Assembly (NCBI GenBank): GCA_020002185.1
Contig: CM034534.1
Span: 35,759,559 to 35,823,558 of the forward strand
Direction of reading: 5' to 3'
Origin: Paraescarpia echinospica
Lineage: Eukaryota > Annelida > Polychaeta > Sabellida > Siboglinidae
Length of the DNA stretch: 64,000 nucleotides
The notes under the pieces were generated by a model. The model had not been told where the DNA came from. It did no database searches and saw only the letters and a list, made by a program, of their open reading frames with translations. Within the stretch, counting starts at the first letter, position 1. Every line of letters starts with the position of its first letter. Positions 24,270 to 35,221 of the stretch are shown piece by piece. The position numbers and the translations under genes were made by a program.

Positions 24270-25295
24270 TCATTGAATAAAAATATATTGGTGGGGGTTG
24301 AGGCAATTTTATGGCATCCATATGGGCCAACATTTAAAACAATTATTACAGATTATTACAAAAATGCACTTTTTTTATTAAACTAACTAGATACATTACT
24401 TGGAAATATTCTTAAATACTTCACTTTATGTGCAAGAATTTCACGTATTTAATGGAATAAATGAAGTGTGGGTACAGTTTTAAAGTAGCATTCTGAGATC
24501 GTACATCCACATTCGTTTTACTGTGTAATATACAATACAAATTTGTGGTGAAAATTCTAAGAAATATAAACATATTCCTGTATGCATTTATTTCAACATA
24601 AACATTTGTCAATATTGAAAACATGTTAATATGTTTTCTTGCTGCAAATGCTATGATTTGTTGATGTTCATAACACCTCACAAGTACACTTTTTGTGCAT
24701 CAAAGTTTGTTATTTCTTTTGTTTTGTAACATGAGCGTCTAGTCTACCAAGTCAAATAATTACCAATGGTCATAATATAACTTTGAACAGTTGTCGAAAC
24801 AAGAGTCGAACACCTTGTTGTCAATCAGCATTTCATAATAAATATGTCTCAACCTGCCACTGAAGCAAGGAAACAATTATCCACAGGGGGAGATGACGGC
24901 GTATCACACCAATTCGTTTGACTTGAAGTTGCAGCAGTTCATAGAGTGTAATCCAAAATATCCACCATTGGTTTTAGTCGTCAAACATGCCTTGCTCTAT
25001 GGAACAGTACTACATGCAACGCAAAATGTAAACATTAGTTCACAATTTACTCGTAAACAATTAATTTAAATTGTGTGAGGAGCAAATATTGGCACACGAA
25101 CGTGCGTTAGAACATAATCTGTTCAGTTAATAGTATTTTTTTAATACTCGTTCACATACACTTAGATATTTTGTTTTGAAAATGTGAAGTTGTATTTTAT
25201 ATTCACAATGTTTATACAGACTGTACTTTGGCTAAATGGCTTTGTTCATAGCAACCCATTCTTGGAACAACACAAGAGTTTCAGTACTTTGTGCA
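24270..25295. other. AT-rich interior of the DNA transposon
   Basis: No coding frame, RNA gene or internal repeat is supported between the left terminal region and the SINE. Confidence 0.4.
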
Positions 25296-25296
25296 C

Positions 25297-25640
25297 ATGG
25301 AGCGCAGTAGCTCAGCAATAAGAGCGCCGGACTCTCGACTGAGAGAACGCGGGTTCGAATCTTATGCGGTGGAGTCGAAACTTGGGCTAGTTCGTTTACT
25401 CTTCTCTGATTCAGTTCACTCAGCTGTAGGAATGAGTACCTGGCTATTGACAGTGGTGGGCATTTGTATACGAATAGTCTTCGCGCATTAATTGCAGCGT
25501 GGCTGAATGCTTCCCAGAGAAGTCGACATGGTACCTGATTGAACAGGTCTGCCAGGGATTGAACTATAAAGTGCTTTGAACAGTCCTGAGGACTGGATAC
25601 TGCGCTGTATAAGAACTTACCTTTACCTTTTTGTGTTGCA
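25297..25640 (+). mobile_element. tRNA-derived SINE
   Basis: The head has pol III promoter elements: box A at 25308-25319 (TAGCTCAGCAAT) and box B at 25352-25361 (GGTTCGAATC), spaced as in a tRNA. A tRNA-unrelated body follows, then a 3' part containing GTGCTTTGAACAGTCC and GCGCTGTATAAGAAC, and a short TTACCTTTACC tail. A diverged copy of the same 3' part lies at 27786-27855. The anticodon arm is degraded, so this is a SINE and not a functional tRNA. Confidence 0.75.
25308..25361 (+). promoter_or_regulatory. Pol III boxes A and B of the SINE
   Basis: TAGCTCAGCAAT (A) and GGTTCGAATC (B) lie 32 bp apart, matching the internal promoter layout of type 2 pol III genes. Confidence 0.7.
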
Positions 25641-25706
25641 TGGATTGTGTAACAATTATTCATAATATAATGTATAATTTAGTGTTGGTCAACATTGTAT
25701 TATACA

Positions 25707-25710
25707 CACA

Positions 25711-25750
<40 letters not shown>

Positions 25751-25752
25751 CA
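25707..25752. repeat. (CACG)n microsatellite
   Basis: About eleven ACGC/CACG repeats inside the DNA transposon, downstream of the SINE. Confidence 0.9.
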
Positions 25753-26398
25753 CAGTGAGGTATTGTTTTCAAGTGATATGCTATTGACTGCTCTAATCAC
25801 TATTGTATTTACTGGGTCTTTAAATAGACGTTTGGGAAATAGACTTTGACTTTACGATGCGTCAACATAATCATAAACTTTAATTTTATGAATACAACGT
25901 TTTTAATAGAAGCTACGTCTTAAATCAAACTGTTATGAATAGTGATCATAACAGTATTCATGAACTCATTATACAATCATTATATTCATAGGGAACTTAC
26001 ACTCACTGGCAAATTGCCACTCACTGTAAACGCGTATTGGCTTGACATAACATGACGTGGGCGATAAAACAAGAATATTGTCAGCGATACCTACCGCCAA
26101 AACGTATCGCCATGCCATGACCAGCAATGATCGTACTCTTCATGCATGTATATATAAAATTATAATCAACAAATATTATTGTTCATAGAATATGTAAATT
26201 AAACAAATTGTATAATAATCTGCCAAAGAACAAATTGCCGCCATGTTTTCAAATGCGGCACATCATTCACGCGCGCTGCCTGTGAGTGGACAAATGACGT
26301 GCGACGAGGAGACGGTCGCACGGAAATAGGGCCTGTAAGTCTCGCGCCTTGTTTTCGATCTGGAGGTATCTGGCGACATTGTCTTCATTTATGCCAGC

Positions 26399-26515
26399 TT
26401 AAATAATTTTCCAAATCGTGTTCTTTTTCCGGTTTCCAACGAATGATCACGAGTTGAAGCAGTGGGAAAATTATGCTGTTAAGAATGTTCGTGGTAATCG
26501 TGCACCTTAATCGAA
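26399..26515 (+). pseudogene. THAP-like zinc-finger remnant
   Basis: A plus-strand frame contains FFRFPTNDHELKQWENYAVK. The hydrophobic run, invariant-looking Pro and a Trp about ten residues later resemble the middle of a THAP domain, a DNA-binding zinc finger found in P-element-type and Kolobok-type transposases and in host proteins. A possible upstream CKSR lies across a short stop-containing stretch that could be an intron. A stop at about 26508 ends the frame. The C-terminal Cys-His pair is not visible, so the assignment is tentative. Confidence 0.3.
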
Positions 26516-26870
26516 TTGTTATCATGATTTGACAAGCCTTGGTGGCGACTTTGACTTTGTTGACATTGACATCAATGCATCATTTCGCCCAGTTCTACAT
26601 GTTATTGAACTAATGCATATTTTAAAGCTACAACAAAGCGATAATCTAAACGTCAACAACTATATCCTGGCTTCCGCAATGCTAAAATCAGAGAAGCTTC
26701 TATCGCAAGAGACATGTCGCAGCGACCAGGAAACAACGGTCGCATGAGACGTGAGCCGCATGCGACGTACTCTCTACACGAGGCGACCAGGCTGCAACAC
26801 GTCGTACCCGACTATGTGTCCCACATTCCTGGTCGCTGCGACAGCGTTGCATCGTGTAAAGCCGGCTTTA

Positions 26871-27785
26871 GCCAGGATTGTAACATTTTCAAATTGATTT
26901 GTTCTCATTTTTTATTTACCCGTTATGCTCACGAAAATGAAAAATCCCGTTACACATGCATTGGTCATTGGCGTCGGGACGTCATGAACATTCAGGAGGC
27001 TGACACAAATTTCAAACTGTCCTCCTCCTCTATCTTTCACACTTAGTAGAACGCCCGTATTACATCAACGCAACAACCGTTTGACCATGTTATTGGGAAA
27101 ATGTCCCACATAAAATCAGGGTATCTGAAAAATAATAATGCCGTTATCCAAAGATCGTTATTTGAACGGACTAAAGGTCTGCCTCTAATATTTATGAGTG
27201 CTCTCTGAATAATTTCTACTTCGGCCCACTTGCTGTTTTCCTGCACTGAATCCAGGAATCAGCTCATTTTCAAAGAGCAATACAAAGAAACCTACGTGAT
27301 CCAATCACTCGTCAGACCTTAGACCTCTCGTCAGACGCTGGTTTACACTTCGACAAATCTCAGCAGACAAGGAGAGGTCACGACACACAATTACAGTCAA
27401 GTGCTCGAATGCAGGCCCCAAAACACCTAAATCTGAAAAGTCGAAAGATGATTGGTTAATGGGCCCAATGGTAAATTTACGCTTCGACAAATCGACTATA
27501 AACCAGGGAGTACTGATAGCGATGTAGATAGCCTGCCATCCCGATAAACTAACTTTTGGTGCAGTCTGTTGTTATCTCTCCCAGATATCAGTGTCCACTA
27601 CAAAAATAAAATAAAATAACTGAGTATGTAAAAGCATAAATATAGTAATCACGTGGTATGCAAATTATCACGTGTGGTTCAGGGAGACTCCCACTAAGGC
27701 TAAAAAGCCGCTCTCATGAGAGCCACCATTGGCCTCTCCCAACGTTAGTTCGGTTCTTTCGACCATTGTTCTCTAATTTACTAAT
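26871..27785. other. No gene recognised
   Basis: Mixed-composition DNA without a convincing exon. It contains short direct repeats around GACAAATC (about 27350 and 27486) but no delimited element. Confidence 0.4.
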
Positions 27786-27855
27786 TAGATTGAACAGATC
27801 TGCCAAAGAATAAAGTGTAACGCGCTTTGAGCAGTCATAACGACTGGATTCAGCC
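27786..27855 (+). mobile_element. 3' fragment of the SINE family
   Basis: TGAACAGATCTGCCAAAGA and GCGCTTTGAGCAGTC match the 3' body of the SINE at 25297. The tRNA-like head is missing. Confidence 0.55.
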
Positions 27856-27881
27856 ACTCTCCATAAGGCTCCGTCGAAGGT

Positions 27882-28272
27882 TTACAAGGTCATGCCCAAG
27901 TGTCGGGGCACAGGGTACACAAGGTCATGCCCAAGTGTCGTGGGCACAGGGTACACAAGGTCATGCCCAAGTGTCGGGGCACAGGGTACACAAGGTCATG
28001 CCCAAGTGTCGTGGGCACAGGGTACACAAGGTCATGCCCAAGTATCGGGGCACAGGGTACACAAGGTCATGCCCAAGTGTCGTGGGCACAGGGTACACAA
28101 GGTCATGCCCAAGTGTCGGGGCACAGGGTACACAAGGTCATGCCCAAGTGTCGGGGCACAGGGTACACAAGGTCATGCCCAAGTGTCGGGGCACAGGGTA
28201 CACAAGGTCATGCCCAAGTGTCGTGGGCACGGGGTACACAAGGTCATGCCCAAGTGTCGTGGGCACAGGGTA
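27882..28272. repeat. 35/36-bp minisatellite
   Basis: Eleven near-identical copies built on AAGGTCATGCCCAAGTGTCG. Two length variants exist, GTCGGGGCAC (35 bp) and GTCGTGGGCAC (36 bp). The first six copies alternate strictly between them, copies 7-9 are all 35 bp, and copies 10 and 11 are both 36 bp. Very low divergence implies recent amplification. Open frames across it are artefacts. Confidence 0.95.
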
Positions 28273-28476
28273 ACATCACTATGTTCGTCATTATCTCCAA
28301 CCTTTAGCAATGCGATATACAGGGGTACTGAAACTGATGTAATCAATAGCGCCCATGGCGCGTGATGGGAAGATGGGAAACCTTAGCGCAGATTTCCTCC
28401 TCAAAATCATGGAATACTTTCCAAAATTGTTTTATTAGATGTACATTGTGATATATTACGGATGTAAGTTTTTTTA

Positions 28477-29961
28477 CAGTTTATAATTTGTCATTAGAAG
28501 AGGGAGTGGTTCCCTTAGAATGGAAAGAGGCAAACATTATACCGTTATTTAAAAAAGGTTCGAGAAACAAGTCAGAGAACTATAGACCAGTGAGTTTAAC
28601 ATCAGTGATTTGCAAATTATTAGAAAGACTAATTAAAGATCACATGGTGGATTTTCTTGTTAAACATAACTTGATAAACCCATCTCAACATGGGGTTTTA
28701 AAAGCGAGGTCATGCTTAACAAATATGTTATGTTTTTTGGAAGACATCACTAGGTGGGTAGATGAGGGATCACCAGTAGATATCATCTATTTAGATTTTC
28801 AAAAAGCTTTCGACAAAGTACCACATCAAAGATTACTCCTTAAGCTAAAGGCCCATGGCATAGGAAATGGTATAATAAACTGGATAGAAAAATGGCTGAA
28901 TGACAGAAGACAACGTGTAGTAGTTGATGGGGAGGCTTCAAACTGGAAATCGGTATTGAGTGGGGTACCACAGGGATCAGTACTAGGACCTATATTATTC
29001 TTAATATATATCAACGATTTGGACGATGATATAACAAGCAAGGTGTTAAAATTTGCGGATGATACAAAAGTGTTTAGAAGGATTAAAAGTGATGGAGACA
29101 GACAGCATTTACAAGATGATCTTGATAGGTTGATCAAATGGTCTGAAAAGTGGCAAATGCTGTTCAATTTTGGGAAATGTAAATGCCTCCACACAGGTCA
29201 TGGGAATGAAGAGGTAAAATATAAAATGGGGGGTACTGTTCTAAGTACTACTGTAAAAGAAAAGGACTTAGGGTTAACCATTAGTGCTGATATGAAGGTT
29301 TCAGAGCAGTGCGGAATTGCAGCGTCAAAGGGAAATCAAATCCTTGGATTAATTAGGCGAAATATAGCGTATAAGAAAAAAGAATTAATAGTACCGCTGT
29401 ACAAAACAATAGTGAGGCCTCATTTAGAATATTGTATACAAGCATGGAGGCCATATCGCAAGAAGGACATAGATATGCTAGAAAGAGTACAGAGGAGAGC
29501 GACTAAAATGATACCAAATCTGAGGGATCTTAGTTACGAAATACGCCTAAACGAATGTGGTTTAACAACACTAGAAACCAGGAGATTGAGAGAAGATCAC
29601 ATAGAAGTGTTTAAAATATTGAATGGTTATGAAAATATTGATAGAAACATTTTTTTCTCAGTTAAGAAAAATAGAAGGACCAGAGGACATGAAGCTACAT
29701 TAGTAAAGGAGCAGTGTAGATTAGATATAAGAAAGTTCTCATTCTCACAAAGGACTGTAAATGAATGGAACAGGATTATCTCCTGATTGTGTTGGTGCTA
29801 GTAGCGTGAATATGTTTAAAAATAAAATCGACACACATCTTAAAAAGGCGGGATACATGTAGATAAAAAGTATTGGACTCTCGATAAGCCAAAAGGCTTC
29901 CTTGTCCACCTGCCATCCAGAGTAATTTTCTGGATGGCAATCTTGTTAAATCTTGTTAAAT
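28477..29961 (+). mobile_element. CR1-like LINE, 5'-truncated copy C
   Basis: The only plus-strand copy of the family represented by A, B and D. It starts inside the RT domain and ends at two TTGTTAAATC-type tail repeats (29941-29961). The sequence just before 28477 no longer matches the other copies, marking the truncation point. Confidence 0.9.
28488..29786 (+). CDS. Reverse transcriptase fragment of LINE copy C
   Basis: A 432-codon open frame covers most of the RT domain and the C-terminal region of a CR1-type ORF2 protein, which would copy its own RNA into DNA at a nicked target. Visible motifs: YLDFQKAFDKVPHQRLL, GVPQGSVLGPILFLIYIND, the catalytic KFADDTKVFRRI and a C-terminal stretch ending FSQRTVNEWNR. 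The endonuclease and N-terminal RT parts are missing. A 1-bp insertion near 29775 replaces the family's last 25 or so residues with a premature stop. The Met at 28488 is internal to the RT and not a true start, so this is a truncated copy and not a gene with its own promoter. Confidence 0.8.
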   Translation: MSLEEGVVPLEWKEANIIPLFKKGSRNKSENYRPVSLTSVICKLLERLIKDHMVDFLVKHNLINPSQHGVLKARSCLTNMLCFLEDITRWVDEGSPVDIIYLDFQKAFDKVPHQRLLLKLKAHGIGNGIINWIEKWLNDRRQRVVVDGEASNWKSVLSGVPQGSVLGPILFLIYINDLDDDITSKVLKFADDTKVFRRIKSDGDRQHLQDDLDRLIKWSEKWQMLFNFGKCKCLHTGHGNEEVKYKMGGTVLSTTVKEKDLGLTISADMKVSEQCGIAASKGNQILGLIRRNIAYKKKELIVPLYKTIVRPHLEYCIQAWRPYRKKDIDMLERVQRRATKMIPNLRDLSYEIRLNECGLTTLETRRLREDHIEVFKILNGYENIDRNIFFSVKKNRRTRGHEATLVKEQCRLDIRKFSFSQRTVNEWNRIIS

Positions 29962-30044
29962 GTTCTCATTGTGAATCGTGTACTTCCATTTTAATGGGAG
30001 AAAATAACTTAATTTAGTACTAATTATAAATACCTGCACAGTGG

Positions 30045-32392
30045 CAGTGCGTCATTTCAACGAGAAGAAATGTGGGGCTGATTCTGTTTTTAATAAATTA
30101 TTAGTCCTCCATACTTTACTTAGTTATTCTCTTCGTTTCGTGTGACAAATAAGGCTTGCACAAGATTTCGCCAGACCCTCTATCTTGAGCTCTCCTTGCT
30201 GCTGTGCCCCAGGCCAGCGCAGCAGTCTTCATTTCTTCTTCCATTGTTCGTCGTCACGTTGTTTTCGGTTTGACTAACATAATAACTTGCTTTTATGTTG
30301 TTGTTCCTTAACAGCGCAGGACATCTGTAAAATAAGTAATTTTAATTTAATTTATTATTGTTATTATTGTAATTTAATTTATTATTGTTATTATCACATG
30401 TTTGCCAGCAAGACGATCACACTCTATGATGCATAACATGTGAACATCAACATAAGCGTTTAGCATTCATTCATTCTAGTAACTAAAATTAATTACGTAC
30501 GATTCGATGTGTCGGTCATGGAATTGTGTCCAAAGGGTGATACTCTAATATGGAGCTAAGGTAGCTTTTCTTAGCAGTTTTTAAGGACGTTGTAGCGAAG
30601 ATTCAAACAATCATATTAACACTTTTAACAGACAATAAATTATCTTTATTGATGCATTATGACAATAGACATATTAAACTGAAACTTTCCCAAACATTTG
30701 TATATTTTTCAAAAAATACGGATTTCAAACTATCATGTGACATAAATTTCGTTGGAGCGTGCCGCTTCACAATAGAGAGTGTCTGCAAGCATACCGATCT
30801 CGATTCCCTTCCCTATCCCTAACGCGCTGTGCGTACTACGTCATCGCTTGTGTTTATGCGATCGGTTAAGTGTCGATCGGATAGTAACCGGCAGGGGTGA
30901 TCGGTAAGCGCAATCGCTATCCAGTTTACGTTCAAATTATGGATGAATCAAAGTAAACAATGTAACAGCATTGTACATACAACTGTTTTTGACTGATTAG
31001 TCGCCTCGTTTTAATTGCTGCTGTGTTTAATGCTTCAGAAAAAAAAAATTCTTAAGACCTGTCTCAGCATGTAGTACATAACGGTGGGGGTACAAATCGT
31101 GCGACCAATCGTTTTTGTTGTTTTTACAGAAAACTGACCAAATTCTTCCGTAAGATATATATGTGCCAAATCTCTTAAATATATTCCGTTAAAATTTGTG
31201 CAAATAAACTGTTAGAAAAGTTGTATTGGATGAAGAACTTACGAATATAAACAGGCAAATCTAAATCTCGCACCTGCGTTAAAAACCGTGCATCCTATAT
31301 TCGCTGTGATGTGTATTTGTACATAATTCCAAAATGGTTTAGATGCATTATGCCTGGTCTGTTCATTTGAGCTTGTGATTAGGACCACATATCCAGCTAA
31401 AAAGGGCATAAATGTACAATACGTTGGCACGTGAAACGCCGTGATGCAGACACTCCTGGCGGTTACGCAACTCGACACCGATTGCGCAGCGCGTTAGGGA
31501 TAGGGAAGGGAATCGAGATCGGTATGCTTGCAGACACTCTCTATTAACGTAGTTCGACGCACCGTCGGGTCACGCTGACCCCTGCCATCTATTGACACCT
31601 TTATAAGTAATTGTTCTAATTCCGTAGCACCTGTGTCTGGTAGCGGATGTTACAGGTGCGTCGTCGCAACGCCGTCACTCCGGGAGGTGACGTTGGTGGA
31701 GGGGCACATGTAGGTATGTGGACTTATTGTCAACTTATCAATTTCACTCTTTTGTGCGCAGTTTTGTTTATTCGGAAAACATCGTAATGAATCTAGTTCA
31801 AAATCAGGGAATCATTCTATGTGTATATTTCCAACATGCAGTTACCTGAAAACGTCGGATGTTTATCTGACACACTGTATATTATAGACGGTAGCGCTAA
31901 CGTAATTGTACACTTCACTAGGCCGACTAATTGATTTCTTTCTAAGGAAATAAAAGAACGCAAAAATGTTCCATTCCACTTCCCAAATACAATAACATTA
32001 TTCACTGTTTGCATACTGTTTTTATTCTGGCTGTTCCAATGATATCTTCATTACATTTCTTTTTCAGTCCATGGGTCTTTCAGAATTATTCGCAAGAACA
32101 TTTTAGTGGCTTCTGTATTTATTTGTGTTTGCCTGTGATTCACATCCATACAGCACTATGTTCTACGTAGCATTGTAATACATAGTTTCTCACTTCAAGT
32201 GATATACTTTTGTTTGTTTTCGATCCTGTTGTGGAAAGCTTCTTTAGCTTGAGGAATTCGTTTATTGATCTCATCGTTGCATTGGCCGCCAGGTGTTAAT
32301 GATCCCAGATATTTAAACAGTTCCACAAGGTTGCGTGTTTGAGTAATATACTTTTGAGGTGACACTGGTTTCTGGTTTCTTTTCGGGGACAT
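30045..32392 (-). mobile_element. RTE/L1-like LINE 3' relic, interrupted by a MITE
   Basis: On the minus strand the upstream part (32392 to about 31990) encodes FKYLGSLTPGGQCNDEINKR and then, with frameshifts, QCYVWNIVLYGCESWT and DPWTEK. These are the C-terminal RT motifs of many RTE/L1-like LINEs. The downstream part (about 30240-30118) encodes a WGTAARRAQDR segment, the usual extreme C terminus of such proteins. In between lies non-coding sequence plus the inserted element at 30773-31543. A paralogous arrangement without that insertion is at 57200-58930. I cannot name the clade with certainty. Confidence 0.5.
30773..31543. mobile_element. MITE with 57-bp perfect terminal inverted repeats
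   Basis: The left end TAGAGAGTGTCTGCAAGCAT (30773 on) and the reverse complement of the right end (to 31543) are identical for 57 bp, through CCCTAACGCGCTG, then diverge. The element is about 770 bp with no coding frame. The paralogous locus near 58311-58320 reads straight through the junction (CGTTATTGTGAAGC on the plus strand), which acts as an empty site. The ends suggest a TA-type target, but exact duplication length is ambiguous. Identical arms imply a fairly young insertion. Confidence 0.75.
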
Positions 32393-32688
32393 GTCTTTGT
32401 TCTTACCTCCCCTTTCATTTCAAGCAATCGTGTCGTCTACATATCTTAAATGATTCATGTGCTCGACTAATTACGTCAGATTCAGTACCTCTGGAGATCG
32501 CTTTGTTAAACGCAGAAGATAACTGGATATTTCATGTAGATCCTAAATGTTCGGAAAGTTGAAATCATTATTTGAATACACAATACCACACAACCGCTCG
32601 GCAGAATATTCAAACGTGTAATTATATTGTGATTGGCTGGAGTTCTTGATGCAGTGCGCGGACGGCTGCACTGTTTTCACGGTTGGTA

Positions 32689-33226
32689 CAGTGGCGACCG
32701 ACGGAGTCAATTACTAGGAAAACGTACAACTGGTCCAGTTAACGTCCATTCATTTCGTAAGATATCTGCCACGGTCAGTGTAGCCAACTATAACCTCCGG
32801 CTTGCGAGAATGAACTAACGGTCCCCTTGTCATTTATAGCCATGTAGACCATTATGTGAAACGAGAGAGGGAGACTTATGATCTCACATGTTTACAGAGT
32901 CTATATTAGTGACATATCACATGTTTATATATAACGTTCTGTGATTTATTCCCTCAAATTTAACAGTAGCGACCGGCGGAGTCAATTATTAGGAAAAGGT
33001 ACGACATGTTCAGGTTCCATTCATTTCGTAAGATATCTGCCAGGGTAAGTGTAGCCAACTTGCGAGGATGAAATAACGTTCCCGTTATTATTTATAGCTA
33101 TGTAGATCAGTATGTGAAAAGAGAAAGGGAGTTTTAGTATCACACATGTTTACTGACTGTATATTAGTGACGTGTCACATGTTTATATATAATGTTATCT
33201 GATGCAATCCCCAATTTAACCTGTTG
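32689..33226. repeat. Two-copy diverged tandem duplication, about 270-bp unit
   Basis: 32689-32963 and 32964-33226 align end to end (shared GGAGTCAATTA, CATTCATTTCGTAAGATATC, TGACATATCACATGT/TGACGTGTCACATGT, TTTATATATAA) with many substitutions and small indels. No coding function is seen. Confidence 0.75.
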
Positions 33227-33654
33227 TTCAGATGCTGAATATGTACATATTATCGGACATTCACTGATATCTAAAGTACTTCTCACCTGTTTTACTATTT
33301 GAAACACTTCTGTTATTATTTTCCCATCATTGTCTTCTATTAGCAAATAACTGTTGTAGGTAGAGAGGGGGCGTGATTGAGATGACGTATCACACTGTTA
33401 CGAATGAAACATCGAAGAGATAAATAACATCGAACTACTCAATTTAGACGAGACAGAAAACATGGCCATAAACTGGTCAATAGAAGACTGACCGGTGACC
33501 TGATCCGCCATGACTGACCGACGTGTCTCGAGGACCACTGGGGTCAAAGGCAGTGTCTGAGGAGGGAGGGTAGGACTGGAATGGAGGAAATGATGGACGG
33601 AGGGTGGGAGGAAAGAAGGAATGGATGAAGTAAGGTGAAGTATGGGAATGGCAG

Positions 33655-34294
33655 AGAATGTGGGGGAAGGAGAGAGGGAAGGAGGAGAGAGGGAGAGACG
33701 AATGGAGAAAACAAACACCGTGAGTGAATGTGATGGGGTGTCTCGAATTAATTATTTTCAGCACAAAGACCAATGGCTACTCGTCACACAGAGACTTAGC
33801 CATATAAGTTACCCGTTGTTCACGCTCAGAGCGAACACACAGGAACACTACTGACAAACTTGTAACTTTGTTTGACAGCCTTATTGTCATTCCCTGGATG
33901 TGTATGGAAATCACTGGTGCGTAGCCCATTACCAAGATAACAATTATACAGACGACGCGATATTGCGAAACATTCCTAAATGAAAAGGTTAATGATTTCT
34001 AGATGCCTGCGTTGCTGGTCGATGTGTCAATGTGACCGCGGGTGATCTGACAGTGTTGTTAATTCCTCTTTTAGGTGAAAGGTGGGCAACGGTCTTTGTG
34101 CAGAAAATGGATCTTTTAATTTGTAAAGGTAGTACACCAACGCAATCACCCTCCAACCCATTCCCTTGCCTTCATTCCCATCTCACCTTTCTCCATCGCT
34201 GCTTCCCTCCCTGTCTTCCTAAATTGCGTCCTCCCTCCATCATTCAACGTTTACTCTAACTTCATTCCAACGCTAATTCCCCCCTCTCGCTCCC

Positions 34295-34320
<26 letters not shown>
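33655..34320 (+). repeat. Repeat module E, copy 1
   Basis: A GGGAGAGAGGGAAGG purine tract, about 550 bp of unique-looking sequence and a terminal (TA)n run match 58975-59760 in the same order and orientation at high identity (for example ACGACGCGATATTGCGA and GACCGCGGGTGATCTGACAG in both). No protein family is recognised in it. Confidence 0.8.
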
Positions 34321-34327
<7 letters not shown>

Positions 34328-34440
34328 ATATGTGTTTAGCTTTAACCAGCAAAAGTACTCCATCTCGATAGTGTTAATATGGACGCCATATTAGAACGAC
34401 GCAAAGGACCATCACGCGTGTACCATTGTGCAAGGAGCGT

Positions 34441-35195
34441 TTGGAATTATCACTGTGGCGTTACTAACCAATCCATCATTCAATGTTGACATGGCACCAA
34501 GTTCTTGGGAATCCCTTATGTACTATTTACCCGACGGCGGGATTAACTGAATGTGACCACTTCAATAGGCCCTTCCCTCGACGCCCTTGCATGGACAGAC
34601 TGCATTGCGACATCGTATTTATACGACATTGTGACTTGTATAGCCTGACACAGAGGCTATAAATCACCCAAGTTGCGAAAACACGCCGAAATAGCCAATT
34701 GTTCCGAAGAGGTCGATACCATAATACATGGTCGCAGACAGGGTCATCGTGACCCGGGGGCGTGTCAGACCTGACGGTGCCGGACATGAGGTGTGTTGTT
34801 ATGCTCCAGTGGTTGGTAGACTATCACCCAGCTTGACATGTAACCTGCAAGAGTGTCGATTATGCTGGTGGTCGCGTATACTTTACCAGCAGTGTAGTTT
34901 AGGAAACACACTGACCTTCTTTGTTGAAATATTTTTGTTATTGCGTCAAACGCCTTTTCATTCGAGAGTTCGTAGATTAGCCCCTGAAAGTTTTGCGCGC
35001 GAGAGGCAAACTGTTTGGGAGACAATCATCAACATACTCACACACATACGCTAGCTCGATTACATAAGATTAACTTCGGAGACATTTTAGTACACACGAT
35101 TCTACTGAAAATAGAAGTTCGTATTAGATAACATTTATTCAGTTTTTTCGTAACGCTATAAGAAACTGCTGAGATACATTAAATAAACTTTAACC
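34441..35195 (+). repeat. Repeat module F, copy 1
   Basis: Matches 49106-49845 directly and 62250-62905 inverted. Shared landmarks include ACTATTTACCCGA, CATTGCGACATCG, GACCCGGGGGCGTGTCAGAC and GATTAGCCCCTGAAAGTTT. All three copies have a minus-sense (relative to this copy) frame around LRNNWL...YSLC.RLYKSQ, described in the findings. Confidence 0.8.
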
Positions 35196-35221
35196 ACGAG
35201 CCAGTTTGTAGACAAAACAGA

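Larger units (their letters stand above)
24127..26870 (+). mobile_element. PIF/Harbinger-like DNA transposon, degenerate
   Basis: Terminal inverted repeats begin AGCCGTCGTTACACGACGC at 24130 and, on the other strand, AGCCGGCTTTACACGATGC from 26867. Both ends are flanked by TTA (24127-24129 and 26868-26870). A TWA target duplication is the hallmark of PIF/Harbinger elements. Subterminal GTCGCAGCGACCAGG-like palindromes occur at the right end (about 26716 and 26830). I do not see a Harbinger nuclease frame; the interior is AT-rich and holds a SINE and a THAP-like remnant. It may be a non-autonomous derivative or a heavily decayed element. Confidence 0.5.

Noticed and set aside
20237..24276. Many overlapping His/Thr/Pro-rich open frames across the satellite
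   Set aside because: The 28-bp period is not a multiple of three and the unit lacks stops in several frames, so the frames follow from the repeat and change sense from unit to unit.
25300..25375. A functional tRNA gene
   Set aside because: Boxes A and B are good, but the anticodon and acceptor stems do not pair and a SINE body follows.
27827..28365. Three overlapping frames of 135-157 codons at the 35/36-bp minisatellite
   Set aside because: All three frames are open because the repeat lacks stops; alternating unit lengths would scramble any protein.
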